DNA of 64,000 nucleotides, taken from Dyella_A sp049445995. Its GTDB lineage: Bacteria; Pseudomonadota; Gammaproteobacteria; Xanthomonadales; Rhodanobacteraceae. Location: contig NZ_JBMSDZ010000015.1 of assembly GCF_049445995.1 (NCBI RefSeq), positions 24,321 through 88,320 of the forward strand, read 5' to 3'. This document shows positions 17,705-25,717 of this stretch, piece by piece. The notes beneath the pieces were generated by a model. That model ran no database searches, was not told where the DNA came from, and saw only the letters and a list, made by a program, of their open reading frames with translations. A program made the position numbers and the translations under genes. Position 1 is the stretch's first letter, and each line of letters opens with the position of its first letter.

Positions 17705-17739
17705 CTTCTGCAAAACAGACATTTGTTGCGTTGCAGAAG
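17705..17739. promoter_or_regulatory. Inverted repeat upstream of the sugar operon
   Basis: CTTCTGCAA (17705-17713) and TTGCAGAAG (17731-17739) form a perfect 9-bp inverted repeat with a 17-base spacer, just upstream of the lacI region. It could be a second regulator site or an RNA stem-loop at the 5' end of the operon transcript. No convincing promoter hexamers could be assigned. Confidence 0.45.
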
Positions 17740-17906
17740 AATATGCCCGGAGCAGGCGCGGGTATTTCCTTACTCCCGCAAAGGAGTGCGCTTTCCCCTC
17801 CCAACGGTTCGTGGAACCGACACTCATGCAGCGCAGCAAGCCCGCGCACCGAAACCTCGCCGGAGACCCGCCCGGACGGTTCAAGCGCGCCGCGCCGTGG
17901 CCGATA

Positions 17907-18077
17907 CCCAGCAGCCTGTCGGACTTTGCTCGGCCGGGCTGCGAATCCGGCGGTGCGGTCCCTATTTCCGCCGTTTCGCCGACCCATAGAACCACTATGG
18001 GCCGACGAAACGTCGAAAATCCGTCCTCGCACAGCCGACTTCTCGCCTCGACCAGCAAAGCCCGACAGGCTGCTAGG
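17907..18077. repeat. 171-nt imperfect palindrome in the lacI/SPFH spacer
   Basis: The two halves are reverse complements with scattered mismatches. The outer arms share GCAGCCTGTCGG and CTTTGCT; the inner arms GTTTCGCCGACCCATAG and CTATGGGCCGACGAAAC pair around a five-base centre. It fills much of the otherwise empty 17631-18252 spacer, and explains why both strands show meaningless long frames here. I take it to be a dispersed structural repeat (MITE- or BIME-like) of Xanthomonadales; no second copy occurs in this window. I see no further gene in the spacer. Confidence 0.75.
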
Positions 18078-18252
18078 AGCGTGGGCCGCATCCGCCTGGC
18101 GATCGGCAGTGCGGGCATGTGCGGTGGATCACGCCATCAGGGGTGGACGCCGGATGCCCGTTAAATTTAAATTAATCCAAGCCGGTACAGTTCCCTGTAG
18201 CCTTGAGCTCTGCATTTATCCCACCAACATCCTTCAACTTGCTGATTCTCAT

Positions 18253-18711
18253 ATGCTTGCCCTGACCATTGCCCTTCTTGCCCTCGCCGCCGGCCTGGTC
18301 GCCAGCGCGATGCGCCGCGTACCGGCCGGGCAGGTGTACAGCCTGTATCGCCGCGGCAAGCCGCTGCGCCTGCTGCAGCCGGGCACGCACTGGGTGTGGC
18401 CGGCGCTGGATCGCATCGGTCACCGCATCGATCTTGCCGGTCAGGTGCTGCGCTTCGAGCAGGCGCAGGCCGACAGCCACGAACTGCGCGGCACGGTGTA
18501 CTGGCAGGTGCTGGAGCCCGAGCGCGCCGATGCGGTGATCGACGAGGCCGCGCAGCTGATCCGCCGCAGCGCGCTCGATGCGCTCAGCGTCGAGCCGACG
18601 CCGACTGCCGCTGACCGGCGCGACCTCGGCACGCGCATGAAGCAGGCGATCAACGGCGTGCTGCGCGAGCGCGGCGTGATGGTCACGCGGGTGGAGCTGG
18701 AGATCGCCTGA
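18253..18711 (+). CDS. Short SPFH/Band 7-domain membrane protein
   Basis: The 152-residue product has one N-terminal hydrophobic segment (LTIALLALAAGLVASA, residues 3-18) followed by a Band 7/SPFH-like region: VPAGQVYSLYRRGKPLRLLQPGTHWVWP, then IDLAGQVLRFE and a C-terminal helix ending RVELEIA. Typical stomatin/HflK proteins are twice as long, so this is a minimal SPFH domain without the coiled coil. The start is the first ATG before the membrane segment. An intrinsic terminator follows at 18758, so it is probably transcribed alone. Confidence 0.65.
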   Translation: MLALTIALLALAAGLVASAMRRVPAGQVYSLYRRGKPLRLLQPGTHWVWPALDRIGHRIDLAGQVLRFEQAQADSHELRGTVYWQVLEPERADAVIDEAAQLIRRSALDALSVEPTPTAADRRDLGTRMKQAINGVLRERGVMVTRVELEIA

Positions 18712-18757
18712 GCGGGGATCCGCGCAGCGCGGCGCCCAGGGGAGTTGCAAGCCCTTG

Positions 18758-18780
18758 CCCGCTTCGGCGGGTTTTCTTTT
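18758..18780 (+). terminator. Intrinsic terminator after the SPFH gene
   Basis: CCCGC-TTCG-GCGGG forms a five-bp stem with a stable UUCG tetraloop and is followed by GTTTTCTTTT-type U-rich sequence. It separates the SPFH gene from rsmG, whose ATG is 50 bases beyond. Confidence 0.8.
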
Positions 18781-18829
18781 GCCCGCGGCCGGCCGGATAC
18801 TCACCGGCCCTTGCCCCACCGGAACCGAC

Positions 18830-19489
18830 ATGACCGAGCGCGCCGCCCTGCAACGCCGTCTGGAACAGGGCATCGCCGCGCTCGGCCTCGCGCTGCCGCC
18901 GGACGCCGTGCCGCGTCTGCTCGACTACCAGGCCCTGCTGGCGCGCTGGAACGCCGCCTACAACCTCACCGCCGTGCGCGACCCGGCCGGGATGGTCACC
19001 CGCCACCTGCTCGATTCGCTGGCGATCCTGCCCTGCGTCACCGGCGCGACCCTGGCCGATCTGGGCACCGGCGCCGGCCTGCCCGGCATCGTGCTGGCGA
19101 TCGCCGCGCCGGGGCGCGCGATCACCCTGATCGATTCCAACGGCAAGAAGGTGCGCTTCCTGCGCGAGGCGATCCGTGCGCTCAGGCTCGACGGCGTGCA
19201 GGCGGTGCAGTCGCGGGTGGAGGACGTACAAGGCTCGTTCGACTGCATCACCGCGCGCGCGTTCGCCAGTTTCGCCGACATGCTCGGCTGGGGCGGCCAC
19301 CTGCTGGCACCCGGCGGGCGCTGGCTGGCGATGAAGGGCCGCCGCCCCGACGACGAGCTGGCCGGGCTGCCGCCGGGCTTCGTGCTGACCGCGATGCACG
19401 CGCTGGCCGTGCCGGGGCTGGAGGGCGAGCGCCATCTGGCGGTGATCGAGCACGCCTCCGCGCCCGCCCCGCGCGCGGCAGCCTGTTAA
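18830..19489 (+). CDS. rsmG: 16S rRNA (guanine-527-N7)-methyltransferase RsmG
   Basis: The enzyme uses S-adenosylmethionine to methylate G527 of 16S rRNA. The 219-residue protein shows WNAAYNLTAVRDP and the SAM-binding motif LADLGTGAGLPGIVLA, then LIDSNGKKVRFLRE and ITARAFAS, as in GidB/RsmG. The ATG at 18830 matches the family N-terminus. It is followed by parA and parB, a conserved gene order near replication origins; mnmG, often directly upstream, is not here. Confidence 0.95.
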   Translation: MTERAALQRRLEQGIAALGLALPPDAVPRLLDYQALLARWNAAYNLTAVRDPAGMVTRHLLDSLAILPCVTGATLADLGTGAGLPGIVLAIAAPGRAITLIDSNGKKVRFLREAIRALRLDGVQAVQSRVEDVQGSFDCITARAFASFADMLGWGGHLLAPGGRWLAMKGRRPDDELAGLPPGFVLTAMHALAVPGLEGERHLAVIEHASAPAPRAAAC

Positions 19490-19530
19490 TCTAGCTCTCC
19501 TTTTCGCCAGCGCACGGTACCGACGACACC

Positions 19531-20379
19531 ATGGCCCGCATCATCGCTGTCGCCAACCAGAAAGGTGGAGTCGGCAAGACCACCACCGCCGTGAATCTCG
19601 CCGCGTCGCTGGCCGCCGCCAAGCGCAGGGTGCTGCTGGTCGATCTCGACCCGCAGGGCAACGCCACCATGGCCTCGGGCGTGGACAAGAACCAGGCCCG
19701 GCCGAACGGCTGCGAGGTGTTGCTGGAAGAGGCGCCGATCGGGCGGGCCATCGTCGCCACCGCGGCGCACTACGACCTGCTGCCCGGCAACGGCGACCTC
19801 ACCGCCGCCGAGCTCAAGCTGATGGACGCGCTGGCGCGCGAGAGCCGGCTCAAGGAGCAGCTGGCCAAGGTGCGCGACAGCTACGACACCATCCTGATCG
19901 ACTGCCCGCCCTCACTGCACCTGCTCACGCTCAATGCGCTCACCGCCGCCGACGGGCTGCTGATTCCGGTGCAGTGCGAGTACTTCGCGCTGGAGGGGCT
20001 CTCCAGCCTGCTCGACACGGTGAAGGCGGTGCGCCAGCGGCTCAATCCGCAGCTGGAGATCGAGGGCCTGCTGCGCACCATGTACGACGTGCGCAACAAC
20101 CTCGGCAACGAGGTGTCGGCCCAGCTCACCCAGCATTTCGGCGACAAGGTGCTGCGCTCGATCATTCCGCGCAACGTGCGCCTGGCCGAGGCGCCCAGCC
20201 ACGGCCAGCCGATCCACCTCTACGACCGCAGCTCGCGCGGCGCGATCGCCTACATCGGCCTGGCCGGCGAGATCATTCGCCGCGAGCGTGGCGTTCAGGC
20301 GGCGCTGGCCGCGCTGAGCGAGATGCACGACGACCACGCCGCCGCGCACGACGCGGCGATCGATCTTCACCAGGAGTAA
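19531..20379 (+). CDS. parA: Chromosome-partitioning ATPase ParA (Soj)
   Basis: This 282-residue ATPase has the deviant Walker A motif KGGVGKTT at residues 11-18, DLDPQGN as the A' motif and LIDCPPSLHLLTLNAL as Walker B. It binds nucleoid DNA and drives segregation with ParB. The gene follows rsmG by 41 bases and ends two bases before the parB ATG, so they are co-translated. It is a chromosomal type by length and context. Confidence 0.95.
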   Translation: MARIIAVANQKGGVGKTTTAVNLAASLAAAKRRVLLVDLDPQGNATMASGVDKNQARPNGCEVLLEEAPIGRAIVATAAHYDLLPGNGDLTAAELKLMDALARESRLKEQLAKVRDSYDTILIDCPPSLHLLTLNALTAADGLLIPVQCEYFALEGLSSLLDTVKAVRQRLNPQLEIEGLLRTMYDVRNNLGNEVSAQLTQHFGDKVLRSIIPRNVRLAEAPSHGQPIHLYDRSSRGAIAYIGLAGEIIRRERGVQAALAALSEMHDDHAAAHDAAIDLHQE

Positions 20380-20381
20380 GC

Positions 20382-21248
20382 ATGGCCGCCAAGAAGCGTG
20401 GACTCGGACGCGGGCTCGACGCCCTGCTCGGCGGCGACGGCGCCGGTACGCCGTCGGTGATCGAGCAGGAGGGCGAGCTGCGCACGCTGCCGATCCAGCA
20501 GATCCAGCCGGGCGCCTACCAGCCGCGCCGCCACTGGAACGACGAGGCACTGGACGAACTGGCCGCGTCGATCCGGGCGCAGGGGCTGATCCAGCCGGTG
20601 GTGGTGCGCGCGATCGGCAAGAACCGCTACGAGCTGATCGCCGGCGAGCGCCGCTGGCGCGCCGCGCAGCGGGCCCAGCTGAGCGAGATCCCCGCGCTGG
20701 TCAAGGACGTGCCCGAGATGGCCGTGCCGGCGATGGCACTGATCGAGAACATCCAGCGCCAGGACCTCACCCCGCTGGAAGAGGCCGACGCGCTGAAGCG
20801 CCTGATCGACGACTTCGACCTCACCCATCAGCAGGCCGCCGAGGCGGTGGGCCGTTCGCGCGCATCGGTGTCCAACCTGCTGCGCCTCACCGAACTGCCG
20901 AACTCGATCAAGAAGCTGCTCGACGAGAGCAAGCTGGAGATGGGCCACGCCCGCTGCCTGCTCACCCTGCCCGAGCGCGAGGCCGAGGCGCTGGCGCTGG
21001 AGGCGGCGCGCAACGGCTGGAGCGTGCGCGAGCTGGAGGAAGCCGCGCGCAAGGCGCAGGCCGCGCCCAGGGGCAAGGCCAGGCGCACGCCGTCGCGCGA
21101 CCCCAACATCGCCGATCTCGAACGCGAACTGGCCGAGCGCTTCGCCACCCGCGTCGAGCTGGCGCAGGGCCGCGGCGGCAAGGGCAAGCTGGTGATCCAC
21201 TACCACAGCAACGACGAGCTCGAAGGCATCCTCGGCAAGATCCGCTGA
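20382..21248 (+). CDS. parB: Chromosome-partitioning protein ParB (Spo0J)
   Basis: This 288-residue CTP-dependent DNA clamp has the N-terminal ParA-contact region RGLGRGLDALLG, the GERRWRA CTP-binding motif, ENIQRQDLTPLEEA and a helix-turn-helix (THQQAAEAVGRSRASVSNLL), plus a C-terminal dimer domain. It loads at parS sites. I found no TGTTTCACGTGAAACA-like parS in the window, so loading sites lie elsewhere. The ATG at 20382 is preceded by CAGGAG, which overlaps the parA end. Confidence 0.95.
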   Translation: MAAKKRGLGRGLDALLGGDGAGTPSVIEQEGELRTLPIQQIQPGAYQPRRHWNDEALDELAASIRAQGLIQPVVVRAIGKNRYELIAGERRWRAAQRAQLSEIPALVKDVPEMAVPAMALIENIQRQDLTPLEEADALKRLIDDFDLTHQQAAEAVGRSRASVSNLLRLTELPNSIKKLLDESKLEMGHARCLLTLPEREAEALALEAARNGWSVRELEEAARKAQAAPRGKARRTPSRDPNIADLERELAERFATRVELAQGRGGKGKLVIHYHSNDELEGILGKIR

Positions 21249-21250
21249 AT

Positions 21251-21334
21251 GTAGGAGCGCACCCTGTGCGCGAACGCTCTTGGCTCTGATGTCGATCAGG
21301 AGCAAGAGCGTTCGCGCACAGGGTGCGCTCCTAC
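21251..21334. repeat. Dispersed palindromic repeat, copy 2 of 3
   Basis: Perfect 29-base arms (21251-21279 and 21306-21334) share GTAGGAGCGCACCCTGTGCG with the copy at 6470, and the loop contains TGATGTCGATCAGGAGCA. It begins two bases after the parB stop and may serve as the 3' stem-loop of that operon. Confidence 0.9.
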
Positions 21335-21389
21335 CGGCGGCGGGATCGGCGATAATCGCCCGCTCACCGCATTCCCTGGATCGGTCCTC

Positions 21390-22106
21390 ATGCCCCAGCT
21401 CTCCGTCGTCGTGCCGGTGTTCAACGAGCGCGACAACATCCCGCCGCTGCTCGCCGAGATCGCCGCCGCGCTGCGCGGTCGGATCGATTACGAAGTGATC
21501 TACGTCGACGACGACTCCACCGACGACAGCCGCGCCGTGCTGGCCGCGCAGAAGGCGCAGCATCCGGAGCTGCGCGTGCTCCATCACGCGCACCGCAGCG
21601 GCCAGAGCACGGCGGTGTGGAACGGCGTGCGCGCGGCGCACTCGCCGTGGATCGCCACCCTGGACGGCGACGGCCAGAACGATCCGGCCGACATCCCGAA
21701 ACTGCTGGCCGCGCGCGACAGCGCGGCCCCGGAGGTGCGGCTGTTCGCCGGCTGGCGCACCACGCGCCGCGACAGCTTCAACAAGCGGATCTCCTCGAAG
21801 ATCGCCAACGCGGTGCGCTCGCGCATGCTCAGGGACGCCACGCCCGATACCGGCTGCGGCCTGAAGCTGTTCGAGCGCGAGGTGTTCCTGCGTCTGCCCT
21901 ACTTCGACCACATGCATCGCTACCTGCCGGCGCTGGTCAAGCGCGCCGGCTTCCGGAGCCAGAGCGTGCCGGTCGGCCATCGCCCGCGTACGGCCGGCAC
22001 CTCCAAGTACGGCATGCTCGACCGGCTGTGGGTCGGCCTGACCGATCTTCGCGGGGTGGCGTGGCTGATGCGCCGGGGCAAGGTGACCGCGGTCGAGGAG
22101 CTTTAG
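21390..22106 (+). CDS. Family 2 glycosyltransferase (polyprenyl/dolichol-phosphate mannose synthase-like)
   Basis: The 238-residue protein has the GT-A fold signatures VVVPVFNERDN, YVDDDSTDDS and the DGDGQNDP nucleotide-sugar site. It resembles DPM1-type enzymes that transfer a sugar to polyprenyl phosphate. There is no C-terminal transmembrane segment, as in single-domain DPM1 proteins. It stands alone after parB, with no sugar-modification partner nearby, so acceptor and donor are unknown. Confidence 0.85.
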   Translation: MPQLSVVVPVFNERDNIPPLLAEIAAALRGRIDYEVIYVDDDSTDDSRAVLAAQKAQHPELRVLHHAHRSGQSTAVWNGVRAAHSPWIATLDGDGQNDPADIPKLLAARDSAAPEVRLFAGWRTTRRDSFNKRISSKIANAVRSRMLRDATPDTGCGLKLFEREVFLRLPYFDHMHRYLPALVKRAGFRSQSVPVGHRPRTAGTSKYGMLDRLWVGLTDLRGVAWLMRRGKVTAVEEL

Positions 22107-22252
22107 GACTGCGACCCTGACATTCCGCCACATCCGATAGTGCTGTGTCGCCGCTCCAGGCTGTCTGACCGCCGCGCGCTTCACGCGCGCTTCGCGGCGC
22201 GCATCAGGCGCAGGCGTATGCTCGGGGCTTTTCCCGGAGCCGGAGCGGGCGC

Positions 22253-22621
22253 ATGGGCATCGTGGTCAAGCGCATCTATGCGCCGGCAAGTCCGGGCGAC
22301 GGTTACCGGGTGCTGGTCGATCGGCTCTGGCCGCGCGGCGTGCGCAAGGAAGACGCCGCGCTGGACGCATGGCTGCGCGAGGTGGCGCCCTCGCCCGCGC
22401 TGCGCCGCTGGTTCGGTCACGACCCGGTGCGCTGGGAGGCCTTCCGCCACCGTTACGCTGCGGAACTCGACGCGCTGGCCGACCACTGGCGCCCGCTGGC
22501 CGACCGCGCCGCGCATCACCGGCTCACCCTGCTCTACGCGGCCCGCGACGAAGAGCACAACCACGCCGTGGCGCTGAAGAGCTATCTCGACAACTGGCTG
22601 CGCACGCACGGCCCGCGCTGA
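22253..22621 (+). CDS. DUF488 family protein (YeaO-like)
   Basis: The 122-residue protein matches DUF488 through VKRIYAPASPGDGYRVLVDRLWPRG at the N-terminus, WFGHDPVRWEAFRHRY in the centre and LLYAARDEEHNHAVALK near the C-terminus. The function of the family is unknown. It is cytoplasmic by composition. The start has no strong Shine-Dalgarno sequence; the upstream 146 bp show nothing recognisable. It converges with the patatin gene, ten bases between stops. Confidence 0.88.
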   Translation: MGIVVKRIYAPASPGDGYRVLVDRLWPRGVRKEDAALDAWLREVAPSPALRRWFGHDPVRWEAFRHRYAAELDALADHWRPLADRAAHHRLTLLYAARDEEHNHAVALKSYLDNWLRTHGPR

Positions 22622-22630
22622 ACCGCCCGG

Positions 22631-23602
22631 TCACTCCTCCGGCTGGCGATGCCGCAGCAAGCCTTGCCGACTCCACTCCTGCAGCGCGGCGCGAGCCCGC
22701 TCGCGGCCCAGCTCGATCAGCTCGCGTGCCCGGTAGAACTCGTAGGCGGTGGAGACGTTGCGCGGCATCTGGATCAGCAGATCCGGCGCGTACGCCGCCA
22801 GGCGCAGGCGCGCGAGGTTGGACTGCATCAGATCCATCGACTGGTTGAGCAGATCGAGTGCGCCCGGCATGGCGGGGCTCTCCGCGCCCGCATGGCCCGG
22901 TCGTAGTCGACCCAGCCACTCGCTGATCCGGCCGCGGTGGCTGGCATCGTCCTCCGTCTCCACCATCGCGGCGGCCGGAATTTCGGCCGGACCGTCCACG
23001 CTCACCGCGAACAGGTAGTCGGCGCGCTCGCGCATCAGCGGCGTCACCGGCACCGGGTTGAGCAGGGCGCCGTCAAGCAGCAGCCGGCCGTCGATGCGGT
23101 ACGGCCGGAACACGGTGGGGATCGCGATCGAGGCGCGGATCGCGTCGAACAGCGAGCCGCGCGTGAGCCACACCTCGCGCTCGCGTTCGAGATCGGTGGC
23201 GACCGCGGTGTAGGCCAGCGGCAGCTGCTCGATGTGCACGTCGCCGATCAGCTCGCGCAGCGTGCCGATCAGCTTTTCGCCCTTGATGAAACCGCCGCCG
23301 GAGAAGGTCCAGTCGAGCAGCCGCAGCACGTCGATCCTGGCCAGCGCGGTGACCCAGTCGCGGTACACGTCGAGCTTGCCCATCGCGTGAATACCGCCGA
23401 TCAGCGCACCCATCGAGGTGCCGGCGATCGCCACCACCTCGAAGCCGGCCGCCTCGATCTCCTCGATCGCGCCGATGTGCGCCAGGCCCTTGGCACCACC
23501 CGCGCCCAGCGCCAGCGCCACGGTGGGGCGCCCGCCGTGCGCGTCGCTGGCGGAGGTGGTCGGGATGTCGTGTCCGGCGGTCGGGGAATCGGGATCGGTC
23601 AT
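22631..23602 (-). CDS. Patatin-like phospholipase
   Basis: This 323-residue serine hydrolase has the oxyanion-hole glycine stretch GAGGAKG (residues 33-39), the nucleophile elbow GTSMG with Ser63, and the catalytic-dyad Asp in DGALLNPVP. It resembles RssA/YlbK-type cytoplasmic patatins with lysophospholipase or acyl-ester hydrolase activity; no signal peptide is seen. The ATG at 23602 is chosen; an upstream extension lacks similarity. It is divergent from the transporter gene. Confidence 0.9.
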   Translation of the reverse strand: MTDPDSPTAGHDIPTTSASDAHGGRPTVALALGAGGAKGLAHIGAIEEIEAAGFEVVAIAGTSMGALIGGIHAMGKLDVYRDWVTALARIDVLRLLDWTFSGGGFIKGEKLIGTLRELIGDVHIEQLPLAYTAVATDLEREREVWLTRGSLFDAIRASIAIPTVFRPYRIDGRLLLDGALLNPVPVTPLMRERADYLFAVSVDGPAEIPAAAMVETEDDASHRGRISEWLGRLRPGHAGAESPAMPGALDLLNQSMDLMQSNLARLRLAAYAPDLLIQMPRNVSTAYEFYRARELIELGRERARAALQEWSRQGLLRHRQPEE

Positions 23603-23832
23603 GGGTTCGTGCCTGCGTCCGCGCTGGGGTGATGGGCCATAACATTGTGCAAACACCCGGATTTCGTACGATGCCAGAAAGGCACCGCAGCGGCGACCGC
23701 GACTTCCATGGCGGCGCTGGCGCGACCGATGACCTGCGGCGACCGTCTTTCCGGGAAATTTTCGATGCGCGCTATCTCACGACGACCGCTGACCGCGGCT
23801 GCCACCGGCTCCCCTGTCCGCGAGGGCGGCGC

Positions 23833-25608
23833 ATGACGTGGCAGGCCTGGGCCACCGTGGCGGTGATCGTGGCGGCGATGCTGTTGTTCGCCAGCGAAAA
23901 GGTGCGCATCGACCTGGTCGCGCTGATGGCGCTGGCGGCGCTGGTGATCCTCGGCGTGGTGAGCCCGGCCGAGGCGCTGAGCGGCTTCAGCAACGAGGCG
24001 ACGGTGACGGTGGCGGCGATGTTCGCGCTGAGCATGGGCATCGAACGCTCCGGCGCGCTGGAGCCGCTGAGCCGGCTGCTGATGAAGATCAGGCGACCGT
24101 GGCTGCTCACCCTGGCGCTGATGCTGGCCATCGCGCCGCTGGGCGCCTTCATCAAGAACATCGCGCTGGTCGCCACCTTCCTGCCGCTGGCGTTGAAGGT
24201 GTGCCAGCGCACCGGCACGGCGCCGGGGCGGGTACTGATGCCGATGGCCTTCGCCGCGCAGATGGGTGGCGTGTGCACGCTGATCGGCACCTCGTCCAAC
24301 CTGCTGGCGGACACGCTGGCGCAAAAGCACGGGCTGCCGGCCTTCGGCGTGTTCGAGTTCACCCCGCTGGGCGTGCTGCTGGCGGTGGTCGGCATCGTGT
24401 ATCTCATGCTCGTCGGTCGTTGGCTGCTGCCGCGGCAGATCGACACCGACATGCCGGTGGAGGCGGACATCGGCAAGTACGTCACCGAACTGGAGGTGAC
24501 GGAAAACTCCTCGCTGCTGGGCAAGAGCATCGCCGACGCCAGCCTGGGCGAGCGCTACGGCGTGTACCCGCTGGAGCTGCTGCGCGGCGATCGCCGCACC
24601 TGGTCGCCGCGCTCGCAGCGGATCGCCCGCGGCGATGTGCTGCTGGTGCGCGGCGACTGGGACAAGATCGAGGAATTCCGTCGCCAGGCCGGCCTGCGCA
24701 ACGCGCCGGAGGGCCACTACGCGCACGCCGACGACCGCCCGCGCGTGCTGGCCGAGATCATGGTCGCGCCGGCCAGTCCGCTGGAAGGGCGCCGCTTCGG
24801 CGAAACCGGCATCGGCTGGCGCTACGACGCGGTGGCGCTGGCGATCCACCGCCGCGGCGAGGTGCTGCGCGAAAAGCTCAGCGACGTCTCGCTCGCCGTC
24901 GGCGACGTGCTGCTGGTGCTGGTGGCCGAGGAGGCCATGGCCAACCTGCGCAACGACGAGTCGTTCATCGTGCTCAGCCAGCGCGAGAACGCACCGCGCA
25001 CCCCGCACAAGGCGCTCTACGCCGTGGCGATCATGGCGGGGGTGGTCGTCGCCTCCGGGCTGCACTGGCTGCCGATCCCGATTGCCGCCATCTGCGGTGC
25101 CACCGCCATGGCGCTGGCCGGATGCTTCGGCCGTAAAGACGTCTACGAGGGCATGGACTGGAAGATCATCATCCTGCTCGGCGCGATCCTGCCGCTGGGC
25201 GTGGCGATCGAGAAGAGCGGTCTGTCCGCCGCCGTGGTCGGCTGGGGCCTGACCCTGGTCGGCAGCCACGGCCCGCTGGCCGCGCTGCTGATGATCTACC
25301 TGCTCACCGCGCTGCTCACCGAGCTGATGGGGCACAACCCCTCGGTGGTGCTGATGGTCGGTATCGCCGCCTCGGTGGCGCAGGCCATGCACGTCGACCC
25401 GCGGCCGTTCGTGGTGGCGGTGGCGTTCGCCGCGGCCACCTCGTTCGCCACCCCGGTCGGCTACCCCACCAACACCATGGTGTATTACGCCGGCGGCTAC
25501 CGCTTCACCGACTTCATGAAGGTGGGCATCCCGTTGATCCTGCTGTTCTGCGCGCTGTCGATGTGGCTGATCCCGCGGTTCTGGCCGTTCCAGGCGGTGG
25601 CGCACTGA
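23833..25608 (+). CDS. SLC13-type transporter with two TrkA-C (RCK_C) domains
   Basis: The 591-residue protein has two transmembrane halves flanking a cytoplasmic insert (about residues 205-370) with two RCK_C domains, seen as ELEVTENSSLLGKSI...RGDVLLVRG and AEIMVAPASPLEGRRF...VGDVLLVLV. The membrane halves carry the SNN-like motif of SLC13 (GTSSNLLAD) and the C-terminal GYPTNTMVYYAGGY. Such SLC13/RCK proteins transport sulfate or other divalent anions; the substrate cannot be read from the sequence. The ATG at 23833 directly precedes the first membrane helix. Confidence 0.88.
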   Translation: MTWQAWATVAVIVAAMLLFASEKVRIDLVALMALAALVILGVVSPAEALSGFSNEATVTVAAMFALSMGIERSGALEPLSRLLMKIRRPWLLTLALMLAIAPLGAFIKNIALVATFLPLALKVCQRTGTAPGRVLMPMAFAAQMGGVCTLIGTSSNLLADTLAQKHGLPAFGVFEFTPLGVLLAVVGIVYLMLVGRWLLPRQIDTDMPVEADIGKYVTELEVTENSSLLGKSIADASLGERYGVYPLELLRGDRRTWSPRSQRIARGDVLLVRGDWDKIEEFRRQAGLRNAPEGHYAHADDRPRVLAEIMVAPASPLEGRRFGETGIGWRYDAVALAIHRRGEVLREKLSDVSLAVGDVLLVLVAEEAMANLRNDESFIVLSQRENAPRTPHKALYAVAIMAGVVVASGLHWLPIPIAAICGATAMALAGCFGRKDVYEGMDWKIIILLGAILPLGVAIEKSGLSAAVVGWGLTLVGSHGPLAALLMIYLLTALLTELMGHNPSVVLMVGIAASVAQAMHVDPRPFVVAVAFAAATSFATPVGYPTNTMVYYAGGYRFTDFMKVGIPLILLFCALSMWLIPRFWPFQAVAH

Positions 25609-25717
25609 TGCCTGTTCTCCCTCCCCCGTGGGGGAGAGGAGGCGAAGGTGCCGTGCGGGTTCGTTGTCCGGTGCATCGGAAGCGACTGTACAGTGCGGCA
25701 GCCGCCCGGATCGGTAG

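Noticed and set aside
17503..18252. Long frames on both strands in the lacI/SPFH spacer
   Set aside because: The frames run through the 171-nt palindrome and read similarly on both strands because of it; there is no protein family support.
19531..21248. A parS site near parAB
   Set aside because: I looked for TGTTTCACGTGAAACA-like sequences in the window and found only unrelated CACGTG hexamers.
25621..25636. CTCCCCCGTGGGGGAG hairpin after the SLC13-type gene
   Set aside because: It is a perfect short palindrome but has no U-tract and no second copy in the window, so I do not call it a terminator or repeat.
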